A DNA stretch of 64,000 nucleotides. Origin: Paramacrobiotus metropolitanus (taxonomy: Eukaryota > Tardigrada > Eutardigrada > Parachela > Macrobiotidae). Within the stretch, counting starts at the first letter, position 1, and each line of letters begins with the position of its first letter. Shown piece by piece: positions 49,667 through 64,000 of the stretch. Position numbers and translations under genes: made by a program. Location: assembly GCF_019649055.1 (NCBI RefSeq), contig NW_026570224.1, forward strand, positions 3,410,001 to 3,474,000, written 5' to 3'. The notes beneath the pieces are model-generated. The model was not told the origin of the DNA and did no database searches. It worked only from the letters and a program-made list of their open reading frames with translations.

Positions 49667-50549
49667 ATGTCCTCCAATAACACCATCAGTGGACTGGCTT
49701 GTCGAATCGAAAATTTAGAAGGTGCGCAGCTCTAAACGGATATTTTTGTTTATGTTTAATTTATTTTCAGCTAGTTGAATATCTGGTAAAATTATTCAGT
49801 TTTCATTACAGAATGTGATGGAGACCGTTGCAGTTAATGTTGCTTAACTTATACGTTACCTGTTTCGACGCGTGACTTTTTAAAAGTGTTTTTGTCAACA
49901 GTGTTTATTTTACTTACCTAATCCGATTTTTTTAACCAGTATCGTATACAGATTTATTTTCCATTTCGTCAATCCGGTAAAGGATCAAACATGGTTACAG
50001 TCACTTACATATCAGCGATATCACTCACATGAACTACTGAAATTTTATTTAATTATAGCCAAGATCGACCAGTTGACCACCTTGTGTTGTAACAGCCAGT
50101 CCACTGGTTCTAATGGCCCTTGTAAAATTACGGAAACTGCGACGAAATGCAGCAAGAAGAGCAATCCTTGCGAACCGGCAAAATTATCCGCGTTTGATGA
50201 ATTGATACTGGACGGTTTGGATCGTTACGCAGTAATCGGGGAATTACTTTTTCAATTCGAACGGCGTGTCTTTACCTGCGTCGTACCAAAATGTCAGAGA
50301 TTTTACGGCTATGCTGTACGCAACATCGATCAACTGATAGCGCGAGAGGATAGCGGCTTGGATAGAGCAGAGTTCCGCTGCAATCTCAGCAAACTGAATA
50401 ATAAGTTGCGACCTTTCGGATATCTCCCTTACTTCCACAGCGAACTGTCTTGCGCCATTATTAATGAATATGGTGTTCTGGCAAGATCGGCTAGTGAAAT
50501 TCGCGCCATGTCGACACGTACGTATTTTAGGCAGTGCATTCCGTTATGA
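49667..50549 (+). CDS. Speriolin C-terminal-domain protein (SPATC1L-like)
   Basis: Exon 1, 49667-49721 (MSSNNTISGLACRIENLE), joins in phase to 50059-50549, giving 181 residues. The junction completes a short coiled coil (RIENLEAKIDQLTTL). Residues ~70-165 match the C-terminal domain of speriolin/SPATC1L: IGELLFQFERRVFTCVV, RFYGYAVRNIDQLI, LRPFGYLPYFHSELSCAIIN, EYGVL. Mammalian speriolin is a centrosomal protein of germ cells, and SPATC1L lies at the sperm head-tail junction; the tardigrade role is unknown. A donor at 50518 (GTACGT) could instead splice to 51059 and end as a different short tail (SALLEQKH), so the last ~11 residues are uncertain. Confidence 0.75.
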
Positions 50550-51152
50550 AACTGGAGATTTAATAGAAATATTTAATTTGATTTGTCTTTTTTGAAACTT
50601 TTTGTTTATTACTACTCTACAGATAGTACTTTTGATATTTTTTAAAAATTGGTCGTTTGCTTATCCATCTGAGGTAAAAGCGCTGTATGTCGCCGATATA
50701 GCTTCGATATATGTAGCTTGCAACATTAAGTGATTTTTATCCAGCGTGATCAGTTTTGGTCGGCATAATTCCATTAATTTATTCTTTAGGTTTGGAAAAC
50801 ACACCCTTTTTACGTAGATTAATTTGCGCAACTATTCCTTCAAATTTGTTAAGCGATGTTTTGGTCCTCTTCGATTGTTTATTGTATCTTTGTGACGGCG
50901 GAAAAGTGTTTTGTTATTGACCGGAGTTCTGACATTGGTGGATCTGACGGGAATTTATTTCCTTGTTGACGGTATTAGTTTAGTAACACACTGCTTTAAA
51001 TGCATGTTTAATTCTTTTAATTTTTATTGTTTATGTTTTACCAGTTATTCATGCAGTGAGTGCATTGCTTGAACAAAAACACTAATGTGGTGATTTATAT
51101 TAACCATAATGCCGACAATGATCAACAATCACCGATTCAGCTCTATGTCAAC
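50550..51152. other. Convergent intergenic spacer
   Basis: About 600 bases between the 3' ends of the speriolin-like gene (+) and CIBAR1 (-). A possible extra small exon of the former lies at 51059-51085. Otherwise nothing recognised. Confidence 0.45.
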
Positions 51153-52284
51153 TCAGTCACTTTCAGAATCCTCCATTTGGCGGGCATTCCGGTAGGCCGG
51201 TGTCGGTACCGGTCGAGCGGTTTGTCGTTGCACAATGGCCGATTGCGCACGGAACAGGTGTTGCCGATCAACCGGCGCTGGCGCATTCGTTTCCGCTGTG
51301 GTTTCATTCCCGGTCAGCGCCGGTTGCGAAATACTGTTGCGCATCCCTGATGGTGCCACCACCATCGGGGCAATTCTGTTCTAACGACGTCAGTATTTTC
51401 ATTACTATTCATCGCGTCGCAGGCTGTCAGGAATTCTTTCAAATCCTCCTCCGTGTTCCATTTCTGTAAGCAACGTGCGGCTGCCGTGTACGTTTCCAGT
51501 GCACGACAGTGGAAAATCATCTCGGACACGACAAAATTATGCAGAATAGCTTTTAAATCGTGCAGTTTATTTTCTTCAAAATCCTTCCCATGCAAGCGCA
51601 GCAGCTGCAGTTGGTGCATGGTTTCCGTGTGATTTTGCCGGTAGTTGTCCAGTGTGGCATGATACAATGACGACGTTTCGCCACTCTTGGCACGAATTTT
51701 CTCCAAAGTGTCCAGCGAATGCTTGCTCTTTTCGCTGACGGCTTGGCATTTTTTCACTTCCTGTTTGAGCGCTTTGGTCGAGTCTTCATACTTGTGAAAG
51801 GGCGGAATAATTTTGCTCATAATGCGCGTGGCGGAGATATGCCGGAAGTCTTGAATCAACGCCATCCAGTGGGTGAACTCGAGGAGTTGTTGACGGGCGG
51901 ATGGGTTGTAGGATTCGCTTTCGGCATACGAGGTCAGAATATCCACGAGATCGTCGCCTTTGTCGCGTGCGGCGGCCATCTTCCTAGCGTATGCTGACAG
52001 CTAAAACACAAGACAACTTAAATTAGTCGTTCCCACATTGATCTATGTCATAGTAAATTTAACATTCAAACAAGTTAACGAAAGTGTGTATGCCCATTGA
52101 GGCTCTGAATAAGGAGTAAAATTATTATAATTCACACGTAGAGTACCGTTTGAAAAATGAGCGAAAAATGCTTGTTGACATTGGTGGCCCGACCGAGCAT
52201 AATCCTGCATTGATAATCAACCGGAGTGACAGCACCATTTTGGCCGGACACATTGCTGCTCGCTGCTCCAAAAATAATCGCCAT
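51153..52284 (-). CDS. CIBAR1: CIBAR1/FAM92 BAR-domain protein
   Basis: Exon 1, 52284-52147, contains ATNVNKHFSLIFQT, aligning with human SNVEKHFGELCQIF. Exon 2 starts at 52000 (LSAYARKMAAARDKGDDLVD). The protein is a membrane-curving BAR-like coiled-coil dimer that works with CBY1 at the ciliary base and also acts on mitochondrial inner membrane shape. The helical domain runs through TRIMSKIIPPFHKYEDSTK, LHDLKAILHNFVVSEMIFHC and ALETYTAAARCL, all family hallmarks. As written, the frame stops at 51314 after a poor tail (RWWWHHQ). One more C in the CCCC run at 51367-51370 restores a 70-codon tail ending MEDSESD at 51153, which looks like the true acidic C-terminus. With it the product is about 328 residues (human 289). 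Confidence 0.85.
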
Positions 52285-53610
52285 TTTCGAAAAAGGTTTC
52301 CTTCATCCCATCATTATCAACAAAGCACCAATATCAGAACATATTTATTACGAGGTACGGAAGTTTTAGTAATCATTATAATTGAAAATGTCGATACAAG
52401 CAGGTGTGCGGTCATACAGTTCCCATATTAAGCGCATTCTTATTCAGATTTTGAAGGCGTGCTGCAGGTTTATCCGGCTCTTCAACGTGTGCATTTAGAT
52501 GTGGATCAATCGATTATGTTACGGTAGTAGGTGGACTGATCTGCTCTTCCTGATCTGGTTCTTTCATTCTTTCCTAAATACTTGCGTGCTTACTGGTAGC
52601 CAAAATCAATAATTTTTGCTCTGATGATTACTCACCTGTCAAAGTATGCCGATCTCATAGTGGGCAGTGCGAATTGTCGTGTTTGGATTCTGTTCTAATT
52701 GCTGTACGTAAAACTGTGCTACTGCAGCGCTTGCACAATGTACATACATTAATACTCTACATATTGCACTGTATCGGTGATATTTTATATTATTTTTGAA
52801 TCTTCAACAGCAAAAAACTATTACATTAAGAGAGCGTTAACAAGCTAACCGACACAGCGCACGCTAACCGACACATTAACTATGACGTTATATATGGAAC
52901 ACTATGGAACACGTTAACGCTAAGACGCTATAACGGAGGTTTTTATAATTAATACCAACCGGAAGTGCTCGAAGATGCCGTGCGCTGTAGGTACAAAATG
53001 GGCCAAGCCCTAAAACATTCAAAACCCTTATAGCCCACCCTCCACTTTTTACTCAGTACTTTTTACTCAGTAAACGTGTGGAAGCAGATGCTGGCAAGCA
53101 TAAAAACATAAAACACAGAATACTCCAGAGATGCAAGACATTTGATATCTATATACGAGTACTGGGCTCTGCTCAAAACGGTGTTAACTTGATCAACAGT
53201 CAGTTAATTTTACCGCTCAAACCTGAAGGCAAATAACGCCATGTTTGTTATGTAGATGACTGTTTCTACTCTTATTCTCTTACTACTTCTATCAAGTTAT
53301 AACAGCGCGACAATATTTACTTTAATATGCTTTGGCTCTTGTGGTTTACACCGTATGATGAGGTATGAATGACTATGCGCTATATCAACTTAAACTTCCG
53401 TTTTTATGAGACAACTACGACGGTCTACGTGTGACTTCACTGCCATTAACAGCAGACATAATCTTCTTATCATATTACCGTTTTGATTGGGAAAAGTTTT
53501 CTCGCTTTACACGGTTACAGACTTACAGTACAGAACGTAATTACATATAAATTAAATAGTCCGATCACAACTGCGTGACTCTCACTCAACTGCGTAAAAA
53601 CGTCTTCACC
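52285..53610. other. Intergenic, minor direct repeats only
   Basis: About 1.3 kb upstream of both CIBAR1 (-) and the receptor gene (+). Short duplications such as GCTAACCGACACA near 52847 and 52864 and TTTTTACTCAGTA near 53048 and 53060 occur. No coding exon was recognised. Confidence 0.45.
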
Positions 53611-55769
53611 ATGCATTCAAATGGAAGTGCCGAATTCGTATTGCCGAAAATGTCCTTTTCCTCCAAAAAGATGAAAAAGCAGGAGCCGGCCGGTAATTTT
53701 GTCAGCTGTAGTAAACTGATACGGAAGTTTATCAGTGCAACGGACGACTTGCCACTGGTTTTCGACACACCTAAACCAAAAATCAGCTTAACAAAGGAGA
53801 CGACCCGAAAAACGATCATTCTATATGCGTTGTCCTGCCTGTTCGGCCTAATATTTGCTGTTGACTTGGCGGACATTTTTTCTGGTGGAGGTAATTTAAT
53901 TTGCATATAACAGTAATGTATGGTACAAGACGTTTTACTGAATTTTTGTATCGCTTTAATTTATATGTACAACATATAATTATTACAAAGCCTCCTCAAT
54001 ACGTGTAGATTGATAATAATAAATCTAATAGAGTCGATCCATTTAGATCATTCCTTTTTCTCGTGTAATAGCTAGTGCCTAAAATTTAGAATACATATAT
54101 GCATGTGTTCTGGACGTAGAATACGAACAAACGCCCTTTGGGCAGAGAAATCCTTGGGTGTCACGCTTGGGATTCTGCTCCAGTCAGGTGTCGCTCTTCA
54201 TTACCTGTATCGGCTTGACCTTTTTGATAAAGCACTCCACCCAGATCATCCAGTGCGCACGTATACTCGACACGCTGTCGATGACTTTTATGCCATATCT
54301 ACCCAAATACAGTTTACTCCAAAATAAACTGTATACTCAACGGTACATTATGGCTTTGATATTCCTGGGTTGTGGACGTTTCGCCTGTGCATTATGTTCG
54401 CCGAGCATTCTGCACAAGTTCTGGACAAATTCTACGTACGTCTGGATAGCATTACCAAAAGGTGCTGTTGTCCTGTATAATGAAAGCTGCATGCTAATCA
54501 GTCTGGCCGTCTCCGTCCCAGTTACAGCCTCATTTACGTATTTATCAGGAATTTTTATACAGTGTCTGGAAGCATTTAATGCCGAAAATAACGATTTATG
54601 TATCAAAGTGCATAAGCCCGAGTCCCGGGTGAACAATGCAGAAAAGGTCATGGGAACCGCCATGCAGAATTCCGGGATAACGGTGGACCTGTTTTCATCT
54701 AAACTAAAAACTCTTCGTATTCACCATGAAGATCTGAACGATACTTACGATAAGTTACAGGAGATTTTCGGGTTTAAAATGATCATTGATATGGTGACCA
54801 ACCTGTTTGCACTGCTGGCCGTAATCGCGTGGTTCACAATGACATCGTCGGCAAATCAGTGGATGGCACCTGCTGTTACGTGGATATGGCACAGTGTTTC
54901 TATTCTTATTTATCTTGGAACGATTTGGATGGTGGCAAATCGCCCTTTGTTATTGCAGCGAAAGGTATGCATGCCGCGATTTTTTGCTCGGTTTAATTTA
55001 CTGCCATGACCCAGTTAAACTTGTTCCCGTACTGAAACACTATGTATGCAATTATGCGTTATGCCAGTTCAAATCCCACCATAGGGATTGAATCTCACTG
55101 TGCATTCTGTGCAGTTACGTGTTTGTGTGCTGTGTTTATGTTACAGCGAATTAACAGGTCACACAATTGCAAATGACAGCAGGATTACTATGTACATAAT
55201 ATGAAAAGTGCGTTTTTAAGCGATGTGGAATAATCTCTACCATTATTTTTTCATTTTTAGCACACACAGATGGTTGACATGATAGAGCAGCTCTTATTTC
55301 AACGGCAACTTTCAACAACATCGGTAAGTAAAGTATTTATTTAGTTACAGTAATTATACGAGCATGCCGAACTGTTATTGGCGTGCGGGTACCAGTTTAC
55401 GTATGTCATTCTACTTGCGAAAATCATTTTTCTCTATATTTTGTGCATGTAGAAACCAAGTCGCGAAGAGATCATTGTCACTTATGCACTTCGACAGCGT
55501 CTGCGGTCAAAGGTTTTAAGTTTCAGCGCTGGCGGCGTTTTGGATATACGCCACATGGCGATTTCGGTAATATTACTCAGAACCAGTTATGTAAAAATTA
55601 AGAACATTATCTTAGGTTTCCTTATTAAATTTTTACTTTTTAGTTTGTAGCTGCTGTTGGAGGATTCATTGCATTTATGTGCGAACGCGTATCCAACATG
55701 GAAGGCAAACTACAAGACCACGATAAATTCGCAGCAGAAGTAGTTGCAAATGCAACCTGTAACAAATAA
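53611..55769 (+). CDS. Gustatory-receptor-like seven-transmembrane protein
   Basis: Exons 53611-53890, 54120-54964, 55261-55323, 55453-55566, 55644-55769; 475 residues, all phases consistent, the last three introns all phase 0. It has a long cytoplasmic N-terminus and several hydrophobic spans (TIILYALSCLFGLIFAVDLA; VSLFITCIGLTFLI; YIMALIFLGCGRFACALC; MLISLAVSVPVTASFTYL; IIDMVTNLFALLAVIAWFTM; AVTWIWHSVSILIYLGTIWM; FVAAVGGFIAFMC). Small phase-0 exons near the C-terminus, with an SFSAGGVLDIRHMAISF segment before the last span, resemble the insect gustatory/odorant receptor family, where this region holds the TYhhhhhQF signature; here that signature is degenerate. These are ligand-gated cation channels with inverted topology. 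The family call is by architecture, so another 7TM class remains possible. Confidence 0.62.
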
Positions 55770-56029
55770 AAATTTTATTCACTAAGTCTCTGCTTAACTT
55801 GACATAACCTTTTGAGTTACAAAATAATCATCTGGGCTATTCAATCCCAGTTTGCGCAATTCAGCGGAAGTTCACCAAACGATGTTAAAACAAGACGGTG
55901 TTACTGTTAACAATCTTCATACCAAAAGGACTCATTTATTAGGCAACGTCCATCCGCAGTGATGGAAATATCCATGCCGAAATTAAATAAAAAACTATTC
56001 CAAACAATTATGGTTAGCATACGCACAAT

Positions 56030-59000
56030 CTACTTGAAATCCCACGCTACGCTTTTTGAGATTTCAATAAGATTTAGGATGACCCTTCGCTCTCCTGACC
56101 GGAAGTAAGCACTAAAACCGCCCCCGCCCAACGCCTCAGTTGTGACTTTCATATCCCTTTGCGGCTGGATAACGTCCACTAAATAGACTCTTCGTTTTTT
56201 AACATCATCACGGAGTCTAGTAAGATCATTCAGGTCGCGAAACCATAAGTAAAATACCACTCTGCAACACCGAACTTTGAGTTAATTCAAAATCTAAAAA
56301 AAGTTTCTGACTTTCGACTAAATTTAACGAACGGAAATGCAAAGTACTAGCTAAAAACTGCTGTATACTACGATGTTAAACTCACTAGTATTCTAAGTGG
56401 AAAAAATTACCGTTCGCGTCTTACCAAGCAATAATACAGTAGTACTCGTTTAGAAAGAAAATTCTAGCGAAAAGTTTTAACTTACCCGTTCAACTGGTCC
56501 AGTGACAAGTAGGTATTCAGTATGAGACCTCCGGCAGCTCGATAGATTTCAACCAGATCGTCCAGCTGATCGCGGAATTTGTGGATGGTCGATGCGCGTT
56601 TCAGTGCCGTTTGATAATAATCCACGGAAGTAATAAACAAATCAAAGAACTGGATCTTCTCATTTTTCATACAATTTCCGAAACGATTAACTATGAGGTC
56701 AATGCGGTGCAGAAGGCAGTGAGCAAGGTCATAGTAATACGAATCTGTTCCATCATCCGCCACCGTCGCAATCACTAACAAAACGTACAATTGGATTTTC
56801 GTAATTTTAGCATTACCTTATAGACTAAGAAAGACTGCAGTAGTAGTTTCCAATTTTCTATCAACTGTATACTGAGGCAATGGCGCATCCTGTTGTCAAA
56901 GGTATTAGCGATCCTTACTTTTTTGGTTTAACGCTGCCAGTTCCTGCTGGATTTTTTGTAGTTCTTCCGGGTTCCCTTCAATCAAAAGTTTCAGTCGGTG
57001 TTGTTCGGCTTCCGTAAGCACCGTTTTGAACTTTGTGTACTGCAAATATTCCAACCAAGAGACCACCGAAACGGGGCAATTACGATACCGTCCACACATT
57101 TTGATATTCCTCAGTATCAAATTCCGTTCGTCGGCGTACTTGGTAAAAAGTTGCCAGACGTTCCTATTAGAACAAAAAGTCAAATCCTTTAAAATTCACG
57201 GAAAAATTGGGTAACAAATAATACTTACGGCTCGAGGATTTTGGTATTGAAACGTCGGAAATCAATAATATTTTCCAGTGGTCTACTCCATGCAATGAGG
57301 GTATTCTGTGTGCAAAGGAAATGTATAGCTAACCGGAGTAGCTAACCGCTATGTAAAATTACGAAAAACAGCTGTTTTTACTTCATCGAACGGCACTCCA
57401 GCACAAGCAGGCAGGATTATCACCAGCGATTCCGTGTCGAATCGATGTTTGTAACAAGAGGCATGGGACGCTTTGATGACCAACTGTCTGATGCAATTCG
57501 CCAGCGGACTGGTAGATGCAGAAGCAGCGGCGACAACTGCCGTTTCGGATGACCGCATCTTCACAACATACTTCACTTCTTCCCTGAAAAAATTCCAAGC
57601 AATTACAAAAGGTAAAACTGGTTATGAAAAAAAACGGAAATTCTAAAACACTCGTACAATCTAGCTAATTTATCAAGGCCGAAGAAATGGAAGTGCAAAA
57701 GCAAAACCGCGGATATAAAACGTCTACATGTGGAAATCGTCAATAATTAATATATACTTCTACTGTAAGAAAACACCGAAATCGGCAGCTAACTATTATC
57801 ATGTCAAACAATTTTCAGCACACTGATATTAAGACAACAACCGTACTGGTCAACGTGGAAAGGCTTCAAAATCATTTTCCACACGTCATCTTGTTGCTGG
57901 AACTTGCCGTCCACTTCACCGCACCACTGCAACTGATGCCACCATTTGACCAATTCTTCCACTTGGTCAGCACACGGTTCATACCGCTTCGGATAAATCC
58001 ACACTTCCGCTTCTAGCTCCTTCAAAAACAAAATGGTACACCAATAGATTCTCATACCCCAAACAAGAAATTTGTATTATGTACTCAGTGCGTGTTAATA
58101 ATAATGACAATCACGATTATGTCACCTCAGCTATAAAGGGCAACCGATTCAAAGTCACCAATCGGGCCACGGCGCTACGACGCAGTGCATCATCGAACTT
58201 GCTGTCCTCTGCGTTGTTTATGGCCAATTCCGCAGCGCTGCGCGAACGGAAGGATGCCACAAATCCTCTGAAATGATACCAACAAATTAAACACGTTTTT
58301 CAATTTTTTCATCAGCAAAGCCGTCGAGAAGAACGCAAACCGGCTGTGACCTTTGACATCCTTCATTATACAAGCACGTATTAAAGCTAGCCACCTAATC
58401 CATAGTGGTATGGCAATATACCGTATTAAACCGAAGTCAACAGACTCAAATTCAATACATTAATAAGTATTTTCGGTGTTCCAAAACCGCAACCAAATAG
58501 TACCGTAATGTAATCGGTTACCCGTGTCTTTAATTACAGTACTGAAATTAATTCTAGTTAGTAAAACATTTTTTAATCATTGCATCGCAGTGTGATTTGA
58601 CAGACCTTGAAAAATTTTCAAAGTAGCCCAAAAGTACCAGTACTAGAGCTAGGTATTAAAGTTCGATTTTTACACAAATTTACTGCTTGTAGCACAGTTA
58701 AATGTTTAACGTTTACCTTGTTTGCGGGGAAATGTCGCAGCAACCTTGAATTCCGTACATTTTGAGAAATCTTTCTGCCGAGAGGACAACCTCTTCATAT
58801 CTTCGCTACAAAATCCTCAGATTAACCCACTGCTGATAGAAAACTGATAATGCCATTACGGCAGAATTACCGTTCGACCATTTGGCCACACGCCAATAAA
58901 AGCATGCCAATACTCCACGACATCCTTCACTTTTTGCGGCGGCCGCTGTGTGGCTTTCTTCTCTTCCTGGACATCGTCGCATACCGCATGTGAAGGAAAA

Positions 59001-59125
59001 TCTCGGACAAAATATGCACTTTCAGATCGTCTCAAGGAATTACTGACATCCACACTGGGCGATTTACACTGCAGCGACCGCAGTTCTTGCGCCGACTTGC
59101 AACGGGACAATGGTGGCACCGACAT
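56030..59125 (-). CDS. Unidentified nine-exon gene
   Basis: Exons 59125-58871, 58805-58717, 58267-58126, 58019-57847, 57583-57382, 57305-57229, 57163-56919, 56774-56486, 56261-56030 join with consistent phase to 567 residues. The N-terminus is basic and Ser-rich (SLRRSESAYFVRDF). The body is helical and charged with conserved-looking segments (YWHAFIGVWPNGRTRRYEEV; FDTESLVIILPACAGVPFDE; LIAWSRPLENIIDFRRF; SVVSWLEYLQYTKFKTVL; YYYDLAHCLLHRIDLIVNRF), ending in RRVILNLIEISKSVAWDFK. No signal peptide, membrane span, zinc ligand set or enzyme motif was seen. The splice signals and unbroken phase make it a real gene; I cannot name it. Confidence 0.7.
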
Positions 59126-60729
59126 GGGTAATGATTATTATTCTACGTGCTAACTACAGAATCTCTTATCACTGCGATTAATAATTCAAACCCCAAATGC
59201 TGGAATTCGTTCAAACCCAAGGCGCAACCAAAATTGTAAGCACATAAAAACCGGACGTGAGCAATGGCAATCGCAGTCAGATTTATCCTGCTTATGGTTT
59301 AGTCTTAATAGGCTTTAAAACTGATCGAATCACAGCTGTCTCCTGGTAATAAGACAAAGCGGATGCAATCATGCAATTAACAAATGGCCCGCTGCTGATA
59401 CAGATCTCAAAACAATTCTAGTGAAGGTGTCTGCCTCGTATTAATCAAGTTCTTTGAAGTTCAACTTTTTGTTAACTGGCGTACGGTTAACCTAGGTAGG
59501 AGAGCAGATTAGAGGATGCAAAATCAGTTTAAAAAAATGGACCCTTCAGATGGGTAAGCAAGCGGCAGTCTGTCTAGACAAATAAAACTTCATACTACGG
59601 TAAAACCCATCTAATTTACAATAATTTTTAGTGACGTAACTACGGCAACCGTGCTTCTGTATGTAGTGCTATGTACTACTGTATACTGCGTAACTACGTA
59701 CGTAAGTGCTTCCTGTTTTTGCAGGTTTAGTACGAGTACTAATGAACGGTAAAGATAAGTGCTTACAAAATTAATAAAAGAATGCAGAAAATTTGAAAGA
59801 CATAAGTGTGTAAGTACTTCAATACGTGACAGTTTATCTATTTATTAATACGACCCCAGAAATACTTACAGTACAGTACTGCGCATGCTAGAAAGTAATT
59901 TAGTTGATTAACGCGAGGTTCCCAGCGGATCGGTATTTTGCGGCAACCGATAGGGTGGCATTCTAGCACGGGATTTTAAACCTGGCTGGAAGCTAGTTAA
60001 CATCAATACTTATTAATAATCGCTAGCAATACATGAAGAATTATGAATGGAAAGAATTAATGATCAAGAACTCAACAGGCGCAATAAATGGACCGGATGA
60101 CGATGTAATACGTTCGACATTACATACCGCTCAACAAACCTTTATTGTATTAATTAATCTTGAGATTACGCGTACACAATACCAAAATAAAACAACAGAC
60201 AATAAAAAACTACAGAGATTACAATAATGGCGACACAAAAACCGCTGCCTATCAAACTGACTAACCAGACCAGAACCCACTGGGCGCAACGAACAAAGAA
60301 GCCAAAGAAAAAAACATTAAAATTTAAAACGAATTAATAATTAGTGGAAATTCTTGATTTGAGACATCAACTTTGCACCAGCTGCAATTCACTTTTTGGA
60401 AAAGCACAACCCACAAATACACAATATGCACCCGACTGTTAATAACCGGTAACTGACGAACAGAAACAAAAAGCGTACACTGCCACCTTAAAAAGACATA
60501 AAATAATAAAAGACAGAAAAAAGAGATAAGAAATGCCATGCACCGTGCCACGGGGATCTTTGTCCGCTGGTTGTAATCGCTGCATCGGGATTTTCCTTTC
60601 AGGTGTGCTGGAGATTCCATATGACCTCTGTTCATTTTGGCACAGGGTATGTAGCGAATTTATAGATGTCGTGTCATGTTCGAGTATAAAACTGCATATA
60701 ATTGGTGTCCCATCCGGGATTTTGGGCAG
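59126..60729. other. Intergenic, nothing recognised
   Basis: About 1.6 kb from the start of the unidentified gene to the stop of the G-beta gene on the same strand. The frames at 60033-60635 are low-complexity or lie in the probable G-beta 3' UTR. No repeat or RNA gene was recognised. Confidence 0.4.
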
Positions 60730-63905
<3,176 letters not shown>

Positions 63906-64000
63906 GATGGGGCTATCAGGCTTCGAAATGGACGCTTTACAAAATTGTACAAAATAACATTCAATCCCAACTACGATGAGCAAGGAGAGCTATAATCCAC

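Noticed and set aside
51060-51469. Plus-strand frames of 89-96 codons
   Set aside because: Antisense to the CIBAR1 tail; no independent support.

Overview
This is a stretch of a small, intron-rich animal genome, about 60% A+T, almost certainly from a tardigrade (most likely a eutardigrade). The deciding evidence is the gene at 8044-9504. It encodes a signal-peptide protein of about 188 residues that matches the secretory abundant heat-soluble (SAHS) family, which is known only from tardigrades. The other recognisable genes are ordinary bilaterian ones with GT-AG introns, many of 50-300 bases. Gene models below were built by hand from conserved protein signatures and splice-site phase. Exon edges are inferred, but reading phase is consistent at nearly every junction.

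Layout. 0.3-1.3 kb: prefoldin subunit 5 (-). 2.4-4.4 kb: a protein with two RRM domains and a C-terminal RING (-). 5.0-5.8 kb: an unidentified gene (-). 8.0-9.5 kb: SAHS-like protein (+). 10.1-12.9 kb: CDK5RAP3, a UFMylation adaptor (-). 13.9-14.4 kb: a single-exon disordered protein (+). 15.7-20.1 kb: ATRIP-like checkpoint protein (-). 20.1-23.5 kb: a gene-poor gap with a foldback element. 23.5-24.5 kb: APC10 (-). 25.3-26.8 kb: an R-Smad MH2 protein apparently without MH1 (+). 27.8-29.5 kb: secreted three-Kazal inhibitor (+). 30.0-36.8 kb: ABCC10-type transporter (-). 37.7-44.1 kb: AMP deaminase with candidate alternative first exons (+). 44.3-46.0 kb: WDR43/Utp5-type Utp12 domain without a WD40 propeller (-). 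46.7-47.2 kb: intronless ARL1 (-). 48.2-49.2 kb: magnesium-dependent phosphatase 1 (+). 49.7-50.5 kb: speriolin-domain protein (+). 51.2-52.3 kb: CIBAR1/FAM92 BAR protein (-). 53.6-55.8 kb: gustatory-receptor-like 7TM protein (+). 56.0-59.1 kb: unidentified nine-exon gene (-). 60.7-63.9 kb: G protein beta subunit (-).

The genes do not form one pathway; this is a normal mixed eukaryotic neighbourhood. The most notable items are the SAHS gene, the MH1-less Smad that keeps its receptor phosphorylation tail, the RRM-RRM-RING architecture, the propeller-less WDR43 relative, the several first exons of AMP deaminase, and a roughly 380-bp foldback (MITE-like) element. Three otherwise well-conserved genes (ABCC10, AMP deaminase, CIBAR1) each carry one apparent single-base frameshift in or beside a short same-base run. 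That pattern suggests residual assembly errors more than three pseudogenes.
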